DNA of 64,000 nucleotides from CAJXZP01 sp963974475 (GTDB lineage Bacteria; Bacteroidota; Bacteroidia; Flavobacteriales_G; Salibacteraceae). The stretch is taken from positions 186,001 through 250,000 of the forward strand of contig CAXBCR010000002.1 in assembly GCA_963974475.1 (NCBI GenBank), read 5' to 3'. Position numbers and translations under genes: made by a program. Below the pieces are notes generated by a model. The model was not told the origin of the DNA and did not search any database. It saw only the letters and a program-made list of their open reading frames with translations. Shown here one piece after another: positions 46,820 to 54,036 of this stretch. Position 1 is the stretch's first letter. Each line of letters starts with the position of its first letter.

Positions 46820-46935
46820 TTAAATAACCATAAGATTTGATTATGAAATTAAATTCAAAACATCTGGGTATCCGCCTATGGCTGACGCTAATCATCCGGG
46901 AAGGTTTTTAAAATTGTAAAAAGGATGCACATTTT
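46820..46935 (+). pseudogene. Internally deleted copy of the small T9SS gene at 54037
   Basis: The leader CTTAAATAACC, an N-terminal stretch ending CTGGGTA, and the 3' end CGGG..GGTTTTT.AAA.TGTAAAA...ATGCACAT.TTG match the start (about 54018-54070) and end (about 54422-54462) of the gene at 54037. Nearly the whole coding middle is missing and about 25 unrelated bases fill the gap. Translation from 46837 or 46843 stops after about 23 codons. It ends exactly where the ISAon1 inverted repeat begins. Confidence 0.6.
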
Positions 46936-46960
46936 GGGGTCAGGTTAAAAAGTATGGGGA

Positions 46961-47611
46961 TTAGGCAAAAAGATTTTGAAGTCTAAAGAGGAAGAATTCT
47001 GTATCTGTGACCCCTCTTAGGTTAGCTCTAAAGAGTTTGATTTTAGGGTTAAAAGATTCTGCATTAGCGTTGGTATTTCTGTTGATGAAAAAGTGGAGGA
47101 TATTGTCCATATGATATTGTAGTGAGTTTGCTACGGTATTAAACTCTTTAATATTTAGGTTTACAGAGTCTTTTATCCATTTTGTAAACATCTCTTTTGC
47201 TCGTGCTACGTTCTTGTTTTCGTAGATATTTCTAAAATCCATAATGTGTTCATAAGCAGTTTCTAGTTCAGGGTATTCTTTAAATAGAATACCTGCCCTA
47301 AGCTTTTGGTTATCTGTCCATGTGGATGATTTCTTGGCGATAATGTACCTACTTCTAGCTAGTAGCTGTTTGGGCGTATCTCCATTTTCTAGTATTCTGG
47401 AAGTATGTTTAACACCATTCTTTCGGGCTTTTTCAATGGCCTTGTTCTCGGTATCTAGTTCATCCCAACGTAACTTAATCCTTAGGTGTTGTAGCGCATC
47501 TATGGCTAGTTTAACCACATGAAACCTATCGGTAACAAGCTTAGCTTCTGGAAAGCAATTTTTAACTGCTGACTCCATATTTTTAGCCATATCAAGAGTT
47601 ACCTCTTTCAC
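46961..47611 (-). CDS. ISAon1-family transposase, C-terminal part
   Basis: 216 residues from a GTG that overlaps the stop of the preceding frame (GTGA). It carries the second and third catalytic regions of an ISL3/ISAon1 DDE enzyme: VTLDMAKNMESAVKNCFPEAKLVTDRFHVVKLAIDAL-type core (written here as separate motifs VTLDMA, VTDRFHVVKLA) and the final glutamate in NANAESFNPKIKLFRANLRG. The break lies in the middle of the catalytic core, so this half alone is unlikely to work. The frame joins the N-terminal part through a one-base shift. Confidence 0.85.
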   Translation of the reverse strand: MKEVTLDMAKNMESAVKNCFPEAKLVTDRFHVVKLAIDALQHLRIKLRWDELDTENKAIEKARKNGVKHTSRILENGDTPKQLLARSRYIIAKKSSTWTDNQKLRAGILFKEYPELETAYEHIMDFRNIYENKNVARAKEMFTKWIKDSVNLNIKEFNTVANSLQYHMDNILHFFINRNTNANAESFNPKIKLFRANLRGVTDTEFFLFRLQNLFA

Positions 47612-48141
47612 TCCTTTTCGTCTTGAAGTGGTAATTTATCCAATACGTTAGTTATATCTTTAGATAGGGTTCCTTTAATGGATGCAACTAACGTTTTTTT
47701 CTTCCCTTTACCTGATTTATTAGTGATGAAGGTGTAAAGTTCTCCTTTTGAAAGGGAGACTTCATCAATACTCAAATAGGGACCTAGGTTTTCTGCAAAA
47801 AGCATGTAATCTTCTGCGTGCGATTTCTGATCCCAATTATTAAAATTACTGCTATATTTTTTATACTGACGTCTTAATTTTGATGGCTTTACATTATAGT
47901 AACTGGAAATATTACTTATCGTATCTTCTCGGGTCTCTACCTGTACCTTAGTTACAGGCAAAAAGCCCTTTGATTCATAGGCTGATTTTAAATAGCCAGA
48001 TGGTAAATCATTATGCTCATCTAAATGAATATGAAACTCCATTTTATGGGTTTTAATCTCTCCTAATTGGTCGTAACTTTTTACTTCAAAATTTAACCCT
48101 AGAACCTCGGGTAAAAACTCCTGTAACAACTCTTTTTTCAT
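47608..48141 (-). CDS. ISAon1-family transposase, N-terminal part
   Basis: 177 residues with the DNA-binding region and the first catalytic aspartate in LSIDEVSLSKGELYTFITN. It ends LDKLPLQDEKE and stop. In the -1 frame the sequence reads RRKGVKEVTLDMA, the expected continuation, so one base (probably an A in CAAAGA, now CAAGA) has been lost. Either the element is inactive or the parts are made separately through the GTGA overlap. Confidence 0.85.
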   Translation of the reverse strand: MKKELLQEFLPEVLGLNFEVKSYDQLGEIKTHKMEFHIHLDEHNDLPSGYLKSAYESKGFLPVTKVQVETREDTISNISSYYNVKPSKLRRQYKKYSSNFNNWDQKSHAEDYMLFAENLGPYLSIDEVSLSKGELYTFITNKSGKGKKKTLVASIKGTLSKDITNVLDKLPLQDEKE

Positions 48142-48194
48142 CCTCCGTTTTGAGGCCTAAATTAATATTCTTCCCATACTTTTGAATGTGAGCC

Positions 48195-48344
48195 GAACTT
48201 AGTCCTTGGATTAACTGTAAAACCAGCGTTTGGAGTAATTGAGTTACTTACTTTGATGTTAAACTGCTTTCCCCATAATACAGAGTACAGACAATCCATT
48301 GTATACCATTGATGAGTATAAATCAGTAGTTTGAGACCTCCCAA
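48195..48344 (-). pseudogene. Gene fragment truncated by ISAon1, related to the GH16 gene's middle
   Basis: The encoded TMDCLYSVLWGKQFNIKVSN and SITPNAGFTVNP closely match residues of the GH16 protein at 49823-51343 (TMDCMYSVLWGEQFDIKASN, SITLNAGFEVNPGADF), a segment common before T9SS tails. The DNA is clearly similar over about 48205-48305 versus 50160-50265. The frame then runs into the IS inverted repeat. It is the remains of a paralogue interrupted by insertion. Confidence 0.7.
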
Positions 48345-48398
48345 AGCGTAGCCTAACTACTGTTGCATGTATTCTATATCCCTATAAAATTTGCACCT

Positions 48399-49037
48399 TT
48401 AAAAAGCCAGGAACCCAATGGTTAAATTCGTTCCAAAAACAATTCCTTTCTCTGTTTGTCGATCTCCTGATTTTGGATGCGGAGTATCATAAATAGAAAT
48501 AAACATTACGTCAATATATGGGGTTAATCCAATGTACCAATTGGTTGAAATAAAACGCGAAATTTCTAAGCCTCCTTTAAAAGACATTCCAAGTTTACTA
48601 GGCGATTTTCTTCCTTTTGTAATTTTCGGTTCCGAATTATCATAATACGAGGTTTCTGTGTAATCCAATTCCGTGTTAAAAACAAGCCCAGCTATAGCTT
48701 TTATATTTACAGTCTTAATTTCTTTGTTTGGAAATAAGAAAAGAATGGGGAAATCCAGATATTCTATTTCATATTTTTTTTCTGTAAGATGCAGGTAGTT
48801 GTATTCCTCCGCGAATAATTCTTCAAACCTAATGCGGTTGTAATTTAAACCAAAACTAAGAGAGAATTTATTAATCCTATTTACAACATGGAAAGAAAAA
48901 CCATAGCTAAATAATGGTTTTGCATCAATTAAAGGGATGTAATAATTACTGCTAACATCAAAAGAAACTGTTTTGTTTTTTTGAGCACAAATACTCTGAG
49001 ACAAAAAAACAAATGTTATAATTAGAATACTTTTCAT
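48399..49037 (-). CDS. Outer-membrane beta-barrel protein (PorT-like fold)
   Basis: 212 residues. The signal peptide (1-18, SICAQ) is followed by alternating hydrophobic strands typical of an 8-10-strand barrel (VSFDVSSNYYIPLIDAKPL, FSLSFGLNYNRIRF, STNWYIGLTPYIDVMF, IVFGTNLTIGFLAF) ending in phenylalanine-containing FLAF, as barrel proteins do. Function is unknown. It is the last of four minus-strand genes in the island and 84 bases after a second barrel gene. Confidence 0.8.
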   Translation of the reverse strand: MKSILIITFVFLSQSICAQKNKTVSFDVSSNYYIPLIDAKPLFSYGFSFHVVNRINKFSLSFGLNYNRIRFEELFAEEYNYLHLTEKKYEIEYLDFPILFLFPNKEIKTVNIKAIAGLVFNTELDYTETSYYDNSEPKITKGRKSPSKLGMSFKGGLEISRFISTNWYIGLTPYIDVMFISIYDTPHPKSGDRQTEKGIVFGTNLTIGFLAF

Positions 49038-49121
49038 TTACCCTTATCTTTTCTACTAATTTACAGAAATCATAATCGAATACCGAAAGATTATAAAGTA
49101 ACTCTCGGTATTCGATTATGA

Positions 49122-49802
49122 TTATTTTTTTGCTAAATTATATTTTAACCCGATCATAAAGCTTAAATAATTTAATCGTACTTCCTCGTAAGAAATAACC
49201 TTATTAGGATTAGTCAAAATATTCTTTAACCCCAAGTCATTTTGAACATCAAAGGTTAACCTAAGTGACTCTAATATTTCAAAAGATGTTCCTAACCAAA
49301 AACTTAAACCTCCATCCATAGAAGAATAGTCGCTCTCCAAACTAGTCTTCTTTCCTTGAAATGAATCATACGGTTTAATTTCATATAGTTGAGATGTTAA
49401 GAAAGAAATATAACCTCCTGCACCTACTCCAAGTTTAACCCTCTCGCCCATCTCATATTTAATAAGTAGAGGTACTGCAATGTAATTAAACGAATAAATA
49501 GCATCTAAATGACCTATAATTTCTCCATTTGGTTTAATTAAGGGAATAAATGTTTTTGTACCCTTTTTGTCAATTCTGGCATCCATTGATATCCTAACCC
49601 GTTCACTAATACCATAATCAATACTTAGAGCATAGTTTGGCGAATATATAGCTTGTGCATTGGTGTGAATTTCACTTCCTCTTGCATTCGAAACTCCAAT
49701 CCCAAGTTTTAGTCCTAGTGCAATCTCGTTTTTCTGGGCTGATAAAAAATACACATAGGTAACCATGAAAAATATCAACATAATTCTGATACATCTAACC
49801 AT
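49122..49802 (-). CDS. Outer-membrane beta-barrel protein
   Basis: 226 residues. Signal peptide (about 1-22, FLSAQ), then barrel strands such as ALGLKLGIGVSNARG, YALSIDYGISERVRISMD, VKLGVGAGGYISFL and YLSFMIGLKYNLAKK. It belongs to the broad PorT/outer-membrane-barrel group; function unknown. Its ATG follows the GH16 stop by 20 bases, and that gap consists mostly of an ATTT tandem repeat, so repeat slippage would change the spacing between the two genes. Confidence 0.8.
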   Translation of the reverse strand: MVRCIRIMLIFFMVTYVYFLSAQKNEIALGLKLGIGVSNARGSEIHTNAQAIYSPNYALSIDYGISERVRISMDARIDKKGTKTFIPLIKPNGEIIGHLDAIYSFNYIAVPLLIKYEMGERVKLGVGAGGYISFLTSQLYEIKPYDSFQGKKTSLESDYSSMDGGLSFWLGTSFEILESLRLTFDVQNDLGLKNILTNPNKVISYEEVRLNYLSFMIGLKYNLAKK

Positions 49803-49812
49803 AATAATTCAT

Positions 49813-49835
49813 ATTTATTTATTTATTTATTTATT
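49813..49835. repeat. Tetranucleotide repeat (ATTT), over GH16 stop and next leader
   Basis: Five full ATTT units plus ATT. On the minus strand the GH16 gene ends ATA ATA AAT AAA TAA inside the repeat. Adding or losing units leaves the GH16 protein unchanged but moves the downstream ATG (49802) by 4 bases per unit. Confidence 0.85.
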
Positions 49836-51343
49836 ATAAGTTTTTGAATCAACTCCGAATCACCCTCATTATTCACAATTTTCAAAATATAAATTCCAGT
49901 TCCAATATTAGGAATACTTATATCAACAAACGAGCCTTTTAGATAGCCATTCGAATAAACTAGAGTTCCTTTTACATCATAAATAAATAAATTCAAATCT
50001 TCAGATTTGATTCCAGTTAAATCTAATTTAAAAACGCCATTATTTGGGTTGGGATAAATATTGAAACTTGCCTCTATACTAGAGACTTCACCTCTTTCAA
50101 TTCGACTAGTTTTAAATTCCAAATTACAGATTTCTGGATCCACATAGGCATAAAAGTCAGCTCCTGGATTCACTTCAAAACCAGCGTTTAGCGTAATTGA
50201 GTTGCTTGCTTTAATGTCAAACTGCTCTCCCCATAATACAGAGTACATACAATCCATTGTTACATTATTCCCAATCAGAACATTATACACTTTTGATCGT
50301 AAAACCATCTGTTCCTCATTTTCAATAATGACATCTTCACAACTTTCACGTTTGCTATAAAACCTAACCCAATCAACTTCCATATAGCTTGGAAATGGGG
50401 TAGATGAATCTGGTGATTTGTCATAACTAAAATTTCCAGATTTATCAACTCCGATTCCCGATTGTATACCGACACTCAAAATCATCGCCATAGGGTTTTG
50501 CGGAAATATTCTATTATTAATATAGCTTTGAAACCCCTTCAATTTACACCCCGTTTGTTGACCTAGAATTGTAAGATACTTATAGTCAGTCCTAATTACA
50601 TTTCCGTCAACCAACCATTCAATCCTATCTTTTTCCCAAATCACAGTAAAAATGTGAAAATCCAAAGAAAAGTCAATTCCTTTATAATTCCTACCACACA
50701 TATTAGTTATCCCATCACTGTCCCAATCTCTATGCACCGTTGTATGATGCACCTTAGATAGTTTGTTTGGATCAAAGGGGCCATAATCCCCAAATTTCCT
50801 TTCATTCCAAAACTCAAATATATCAATTTCTTCCCAAGGATGGCCTCCATAAGTCCAGAATGCTGGCCAAAAGCCTTTACCCTTAGGTATTTTTATCCTT
50901 GCTTCAAATTTACCATGAGAAAAAGTTCTTTTGGTCCAAATATTAGATGATGTATAATTATATTCGCGGTAATTTGGAAGGCCGTCCTCCAAAATCTCAT
51001 TTTCACCCTTATAATCAATCGCCTTTTCAAACACGGTTTCCTCTTTAATAAGAATTTTTAGTTTTCCATTACTAACTTGAATATTATTTAGCGTATTATA
51101 TTCCTGATTACCTCCATTCATACCATACAATGCACCTTGACCCCAAGGCTGCAATTCCCAAACACTTAAGTCCAACTGGTTACCGTTAAAATTATCTTCA
51201 AAAACTTTAACCCAATCATTGTTATCACATTGGTAAATGGATTGGCTAAATGAAGTAATTTGCGCTTCGCAAACCGTTTGCTGTGCCACTAGATTAAACC
51301 CGTATACAATCCAGAGCAATAAGATTACAACTTTATCTATCAT
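49823..51343 (-). CDS. Secreted GH16 beta-glucanase with T9SS tail
   Basis: 506 residues. Signal peptide 1-20 (NLVAQ). The GH16 jelly-roll (about 45-335) has the catalytic ExDxxE at E172/D174/E177 in WEEIDIFEFW, plus FWPAFWTYGG and HIFTVIWEKDRIEWLVDG. GH16 enzymes cut beta-1,3/1,4-glucans, agar, carrageenan or laminarin; the exact polymer is open. About 350-400 is a MDCMYSVLWGEQFDIKASNS module, and about 430-506 a type A T9SS sorting domain (FNIYPNPNNGVFKLDL to LIQKLIINK). It begins 3 bases after the stop of the S74 gene, so expression is probably coupled to it. Confidence 0.92.
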   Translation of the reverse strand: MIDKVVILLLWIVYGFNLVAQQTVCEAQITSFSQSIYQCDNNDWVKVFEDNFNGNQLDLSVWELQPWGQGALYGMNGGNQEYNTLNNIQVSNGKLKILIKEETVFEKAIDYKGENEILEDGLPNYREYNYTSSNIWTKRTFSHGKFEARIKIPKGKGFWPAFWTYGGHPWEEIDIFEFWNERKFGDYGPFDPNKLSKVHHTTVHRDWDSDGITNMCGRNYKGIDFSLDFHIFTVIWEKDRIEWLVDGNVIRTDYKYLTILGQQTGCKLKGFQSYINNRIFPQNPMAMILSVGIQSGIGVDKSGNFSYDKSPDSSTPFPSYMEVDWVRFYSKRESCEDVIIENEEQMVLRSKVYNVLIGNNVTMDCMYSVLWGEQFDIKASNSITLNAGFEVNPGADFYAYVDPEICNLEFKTSRIERGEVSSIEASFNIYPNPNNGVFKLDLTGIKSEDLNLFIYDVKGTLVYSNGYLKGSFVDISIPNIGTGIYILKIVNNEGDSELIQKLIINK

Positions 51344-51346
51344 AAT

Positions 51347-52018
51347 CTATCTGTTTTCAAGAGCCGCCACCTTAGCTTGCAGCTCTAAAATTAATTGTTG
51401 TTGTTCTTTAATGGCTTCCAATAAAACAGGAATCAACATTCCATAATTAACCGCCATATAACTCCCTTCTGGAGCATCAACCATTTCAGGAAAAACATCT
51501 TTTATTTCTTGGGCTAGAAATCCAATTTGATTTTTTCCTTCTTGGGTCATTTTTTCCATTTTTTCTTTTGGTATATTACCAAATTTAGCAGGATTCATAT
51601 CATAATGATAAGCCTTTATGAGAGACAATCTTGTTAAAGCACTTTCGTTCCAAGGTTTAATATTCATTTTTAACCTAGCATCTGAAAAAGACCAAATTCC
51701 TGCTCCTTGACTTTGATAAACTCTTCTAGAATATACTCGATAGAGTTGATTATCCGAATTTCCGAGCCACATTGTCATTCCAAATTGTGGCCTTAATATT
51801 GGTTCATTAAAAAATGAGGATGCATTACCATAATCATTATTATAAAAATTCTCAAAATAAAAACCTGAAGTTGAAGAGCCTCCAGTGTGGAAAATAAATG
51901 TATTAGGGTCAGTATTCACCGGACTACCAGGGTGGTTGTAGATATCCCCGTTTATATTAAACTGTTCATTGGGCGCGCTTGTAGCATAGCCAGTAGTTAC
52001 ATGGTTATTATTCCACAC
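51347..52018 (-). CDS. Secreted tail-fibre-like protein with S74 intramolecular chaperone domain; start codon out of frame
   Basis: 223 residues from a GTG at 52018, but the frame stays open to 52147 and encodes a good signal peptide (VLFSTLVLLFFTTNLSAQ) just upstream, so the GTG is not the natural start. No ATG, GTG or TTG lies upstream in frame. The likely ATG (52151) is one frame away, separated by a heptanucleotide repeat. The C-terminal S74 domain (about 110-215) has SDARLKMNI with S112 and K117, the serine-lysine spacing of self-cleaving S74 proteins, and IGFLAQEIKDVFPEMV, followed by a coiled coil (EQQQLILELQAKVAALENR). Such domains trimerise fibres and then cut themselves off. The present repeat number gives an OFF state. 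Confidence 0.82.
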   Translation of the reverse strand: MWNNNHVTTGYATSAPNEQFNINGDIYNHPGSPVNTDPNTFIFHTGGSSTSGFYFENFYNNDYGNASSFFNEPILRPQFGMTMWLGNSDNQLYRVYSRRVYQSQGAGIWSFSDARLKMNIKPWNESALTRLSLIKAYHYDMNPAKFGNIPKEKMEKMTQEGKNQIGFLAQEIKDVFPEMVDAPEGSYMAVNYGMLIPVLLEAIKEQQQLILELQAKVAALENR

Positions 52019-52350
52019 TTTGATTTGGGCAGAAAGGTTAGTCGTAAAAAATAGCAGAACCAGGGTGGAAAATAGAACCGTCCAGTTTAACGTTTGGTGT
52101 TTGGTGTTTGGTGTTTGGTGTTTGGTGTTTGGTGTTAAAATAGTTTTTCATTATTGAAAAATGTTTAAGTGTTAATAAAAAATGTATTGCCTAGGTGCGG
52201 TAAATGTATAACACTTTATTAACTCTTGCAAATGCTATTTTGTTTTTAACATATATAGCTTTCTATATATCAGTGATTTGAAATGTTTTAAATTGGCAGG
52301 AAGTTAGTAACCATTAGGTCTAATCCTTGTTTCATCAATTCTAAATCACC
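52019..52350. other. Leader region of the S74 gene
   Basis: On the minus strand it holds the displaced signal-peptide codons (52021-52091), the heptamer repeat and the presumed ATG (52149-52151). ATATATAG-CTTT-CTATATAT, an 8-bp inverted repeat, lies at 52251-52270. No further gene is seen. Confidence 0.6.
52092..52136. repeat. Heptanucleotide tandem repeat (GTTTGGT)6, candidate phase switch
   Basis: Six perfect GTTTGGT units plus GTT on the plus strand; ACCAAAC on the coding strand. They lie between ATG AAA AAC TAT TTT (52151 downward) and the signal peptide of the S74 gene. Seven is not a multiple of three, so each gain or loss changes the frame. Five or eight units would put the ATG in frame. 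Confidence 0.93.
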
Positions 52351-52650
52351 CTAAACTTTATATCGATTAGTATTAGATTGCCAAATTAAAAAGCCCAACC
52401 CAATGATTAGAATTCCCCAAAATAATACTTCTTTGTACTCGGCAATATCCAAGGTTAAAATCACGCTTTTCAAGCTCATAAAAGCCAAACCCATGACAAG
52501 CATCACATACCAAAAAAGCTTTGCAACTCCTTCAATATCCACTTTCTTTTTTTCTGACGTAGGCATGGTATTGTAACCCGCTATGAGGTTGTATAGCTTT
52601 CCATAATGGATGAGGGCTCCGAGCGAAATAAAAAACAATCCTATTATCAT
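52351..52650 (-). CDS. DUF3784 family small membrane protein
   Basis: 99 residues with three membrane helices (about 2-14, 45-66, 74-91). LYNLIAGYNTMPTSEKKKVDIEGVAKLF between helices 1 and 2 is the DUF3784 hallmark. Function unknown. It lies between the S74 gene and ISAs1. Confidence 0.88.
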   Translation of the reverse strand: MIIGLFFISLGALIHYGKLYNLIAGYNTMPTSEKKKVDIEGVAKLFWYVMLVMGLAFMSLKSVILTLDIAEYKEVLFWGILIIGLGFLIWQSNTNRYKV

Positions 52651-52855
52651 CTTAATTTTATTTTTAGGTTAGGGCTAAGGTACAATAAATTAGGATAAAT
52701 CGGGACGTGACTCAGGGCAAACGCATTGAAAAACTTATCAATAAGCAACCTGGGGAAATAGTCTTAAAACATTAATATTCAATCAACTAATTCTTGTGTA
52801 CTATTTAAATTAATTGTATATTACATTGATATTCAATTAATTAAACGTATTTATC

Positions 52856-53815
52856 ATGACAAGTAATTTATCCGATGTATTTTCAAATGTAAGTGACCCT
52901 AGACGTCCTTTAAGACGTCTTCATAAACTTAACGACATCCTTCTTATCTCAGTATTAGCCATCATTTGTGGTGCAGAAACCTGGAATAACATTGAAGAAT
53001 ATGCTCACGCAAAGAAGGCGTTCTTGACAAAGTTTCTAGAGCTTCCTAATGGAATCCCTTCCCATGACACTTTTAACCGCGTTTTTGGAATAATCAACCC
53101 AGAAGAATTTGAACAAAGCTTTATGGAGTGGGTAGCTAGTATAGTTACCATTAAAAATGGAGAGCTGGTAAGTATAGATGGGAAAACAATAAGGGGAGCA
53201 AAATCAAAAGGTAAAAAATCACCTTTTCATGTGGTTAGCGCTTGGGCTCATGAAAATAATATGGTATTAGGTCAGTTGATGACCGATGAGAAATCCAATG
53301 AAATAACAGCTATTCCACAATTAATCGAGTTACTGGAATTGAATCATACCGTAATAACCATAGATGCTATGGGGTGTCAGCAAAATATAGCGTCCAAAAT
53401 AATAGAGAATGAGGCGAATTATATATTAGCGGTAAAAAACAATCAAAAGAATTTGTTTGAGGATATTGAGTTCAGTTTTAATCGAACAACATCCAAGAAA
53501 ATAGATGTATCTCAAACCCTAGACGGAGATCACGGACGAATTGAGACTAGAACATGTTCGGTAATAAGCGATTTGGGTGATATTGAAAATAAACAAAAGT
53601 GGAAAAACCTATCATCAATTATAAAGATTGGGTCTACTAGAGAATTTAAAAATAGTGAACGCTCTACAGAAACTTCCATTAGGTACTATATATCAAGTGT
53701 AAAAGATAATTCAACGTATTTTCAACATGCCATACGCTCGCATTGGGCAATTGAAAAAAACTCCATTGGACTTTGGATGTTGTCTTTGGCGAGGATGCTT
53801 CAAGAAAAAGAGTAG
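52856..53815 (+). CDS. ISAs1-family transposase, main frame
   Basis: 319 residues. The N-terminal DDE_Tnp_1-associated domain (PRRPLRRLHKLNDILLISVLAIICGAETW) and the DDE core are visible (GELVSIDGKTIRGAKSKG, VITIDAMGCQQNIASKII, YILAVKNNQKNLFEDI). The end reads SHWAIEKNSIGLWMLSLARM instead of the family's SHW.IE..LHW.LDVVFGED, because the frame changes at A_AAA_AAC (53755-53761). The missing C-terminus continues in the -1 frame to 53961. Confidence 0.9.
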   Translation: MTSNLSDVFSNVSDPRRPLRRLHKLNDILLISVLAIICGAETWNNIEEYAHAKKAFLTKFLELPNGIPSHDTFNRVFGIINPEEFEQSFMEWVASIVTIKNGELVSIDGKTIRGAKSKGKKSPFHVVSAWAHENNMVLGQLMTDEKSNEITAIPQLIELLELNHTVITIDAMGCQQNIASKIIENEANYILAVKNNQKNLFEDIEFSFNRTTSKKIDVSQTLDGDHGRIETRTCSVISDLGDIENKQKWKNLSSIIKIGSTREFKNSERSTETSIRYYISSVKDNSTYFQHAIRSHWAIEKNSIGLWMLSLARMLQEKE

Positions 53816-53961
53816 GAAATGCAGCCAGAAACTTCTCAACCTTATTGAAAATAGCTTTAAACCTCCTCAAAAATGAAAAATCAACCAAGGTTGGGGTGAA
53901 AGGAAAGCGACTTAAAGCAGGATGGGATGAAGATTACCTCACTAAAGTCTTAAATTTATAA
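53762..53961 (+). pseudogene. ISAs1 transposase C-terminal part in the -1 frame
   Basis: From 53761 the -1 frame reads LHWTLDVVFGEDASRKRVGN and LKIALNLLKNEK, then KRLKAGWDEDYLTKVLNL and stop, the normal ISAs1 C-terminus with its catalytic glutamate region. It has no start of its own suited to the domain, so it depends on frameshifting at the upstream slippery heptamer, or is a relic of a one-base deletion in a run of A. Confidence 0.8.
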
Positions 53962-53974
53962 TGCGTTTGCCCTG

Positions 53975-53996
53975 CCCATACTTTTGAATGTGAGCC
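53975..53996 (-). repeat. Orphan copy of the ISAon1 right inverted repeat
   Basis: These 22 bases are identical to 48173-48194, the right end of the ISAon1 copy, in the same orientation. Nothing of the IS interior lies next to it; ISAs1 abuts instead. Confidence 0.93.
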
Positions 53997-54036
53997 TTTT
54001 ATTGTAACTTAGTCAATTCTTAAATAACCTAAAGAA

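Larger units (their letters stand above)
46937..48194 (-). mobile_element. ISAon1-type insertion sequence (ISL3-like), 1258 bp
   Basis: Imperfect 22-bp terminal inverted repeats at 46937-46958 and 48173-48194 share the core AAAAGTATGGG. They enclose two overlapping transposase reading frames on the minus strand. Its right end cuts a gene fragment at 48195-48344. No target-site duplication was recognised. Confidence 0.85.
52713..53974 (+). mobile_element. ISAs1-family insertion sequence, 1262 bp
   Basis: Perfect 15-bp terminal inverted repeats, CAGGGCAAACGCATT at 52713-52727 and its complement at 53960-53974, enclose one ISAs1-type transposase on the plus strand. Length is typical. No target duplication is seen. 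The right end abuts an ISAon1 inverted repeat (53975-53996) without a gap. Confidence 0.95.
46937..53996. mobile_element. Composite-transposon-like island bounded by ISAon1 inverted repeats
   Basis: The outer ends at 46937 and 53996 carry related 22-bp inverted repeats facing outward (left to right-copy identity 18/22). The 22 bases at 53975-53996 are identical to the right end of the complete ISAon1 copy at 48173-48194. Between them lie ISAon1, a broken gene, two barrels, GH16, an S74 protein, DUF3784 and ISAs1. No convincing target duplication was found (only TTTT on each side), so the boundary is an inference from repeat placement. Confidence 0.55.

Noticed and set aside
46932..54000. TTTT on both sides of the island as target-site duplication
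   Set aside because: Four T's are too short and common to count; ISL3-like elements usually make 8-bp duplications.
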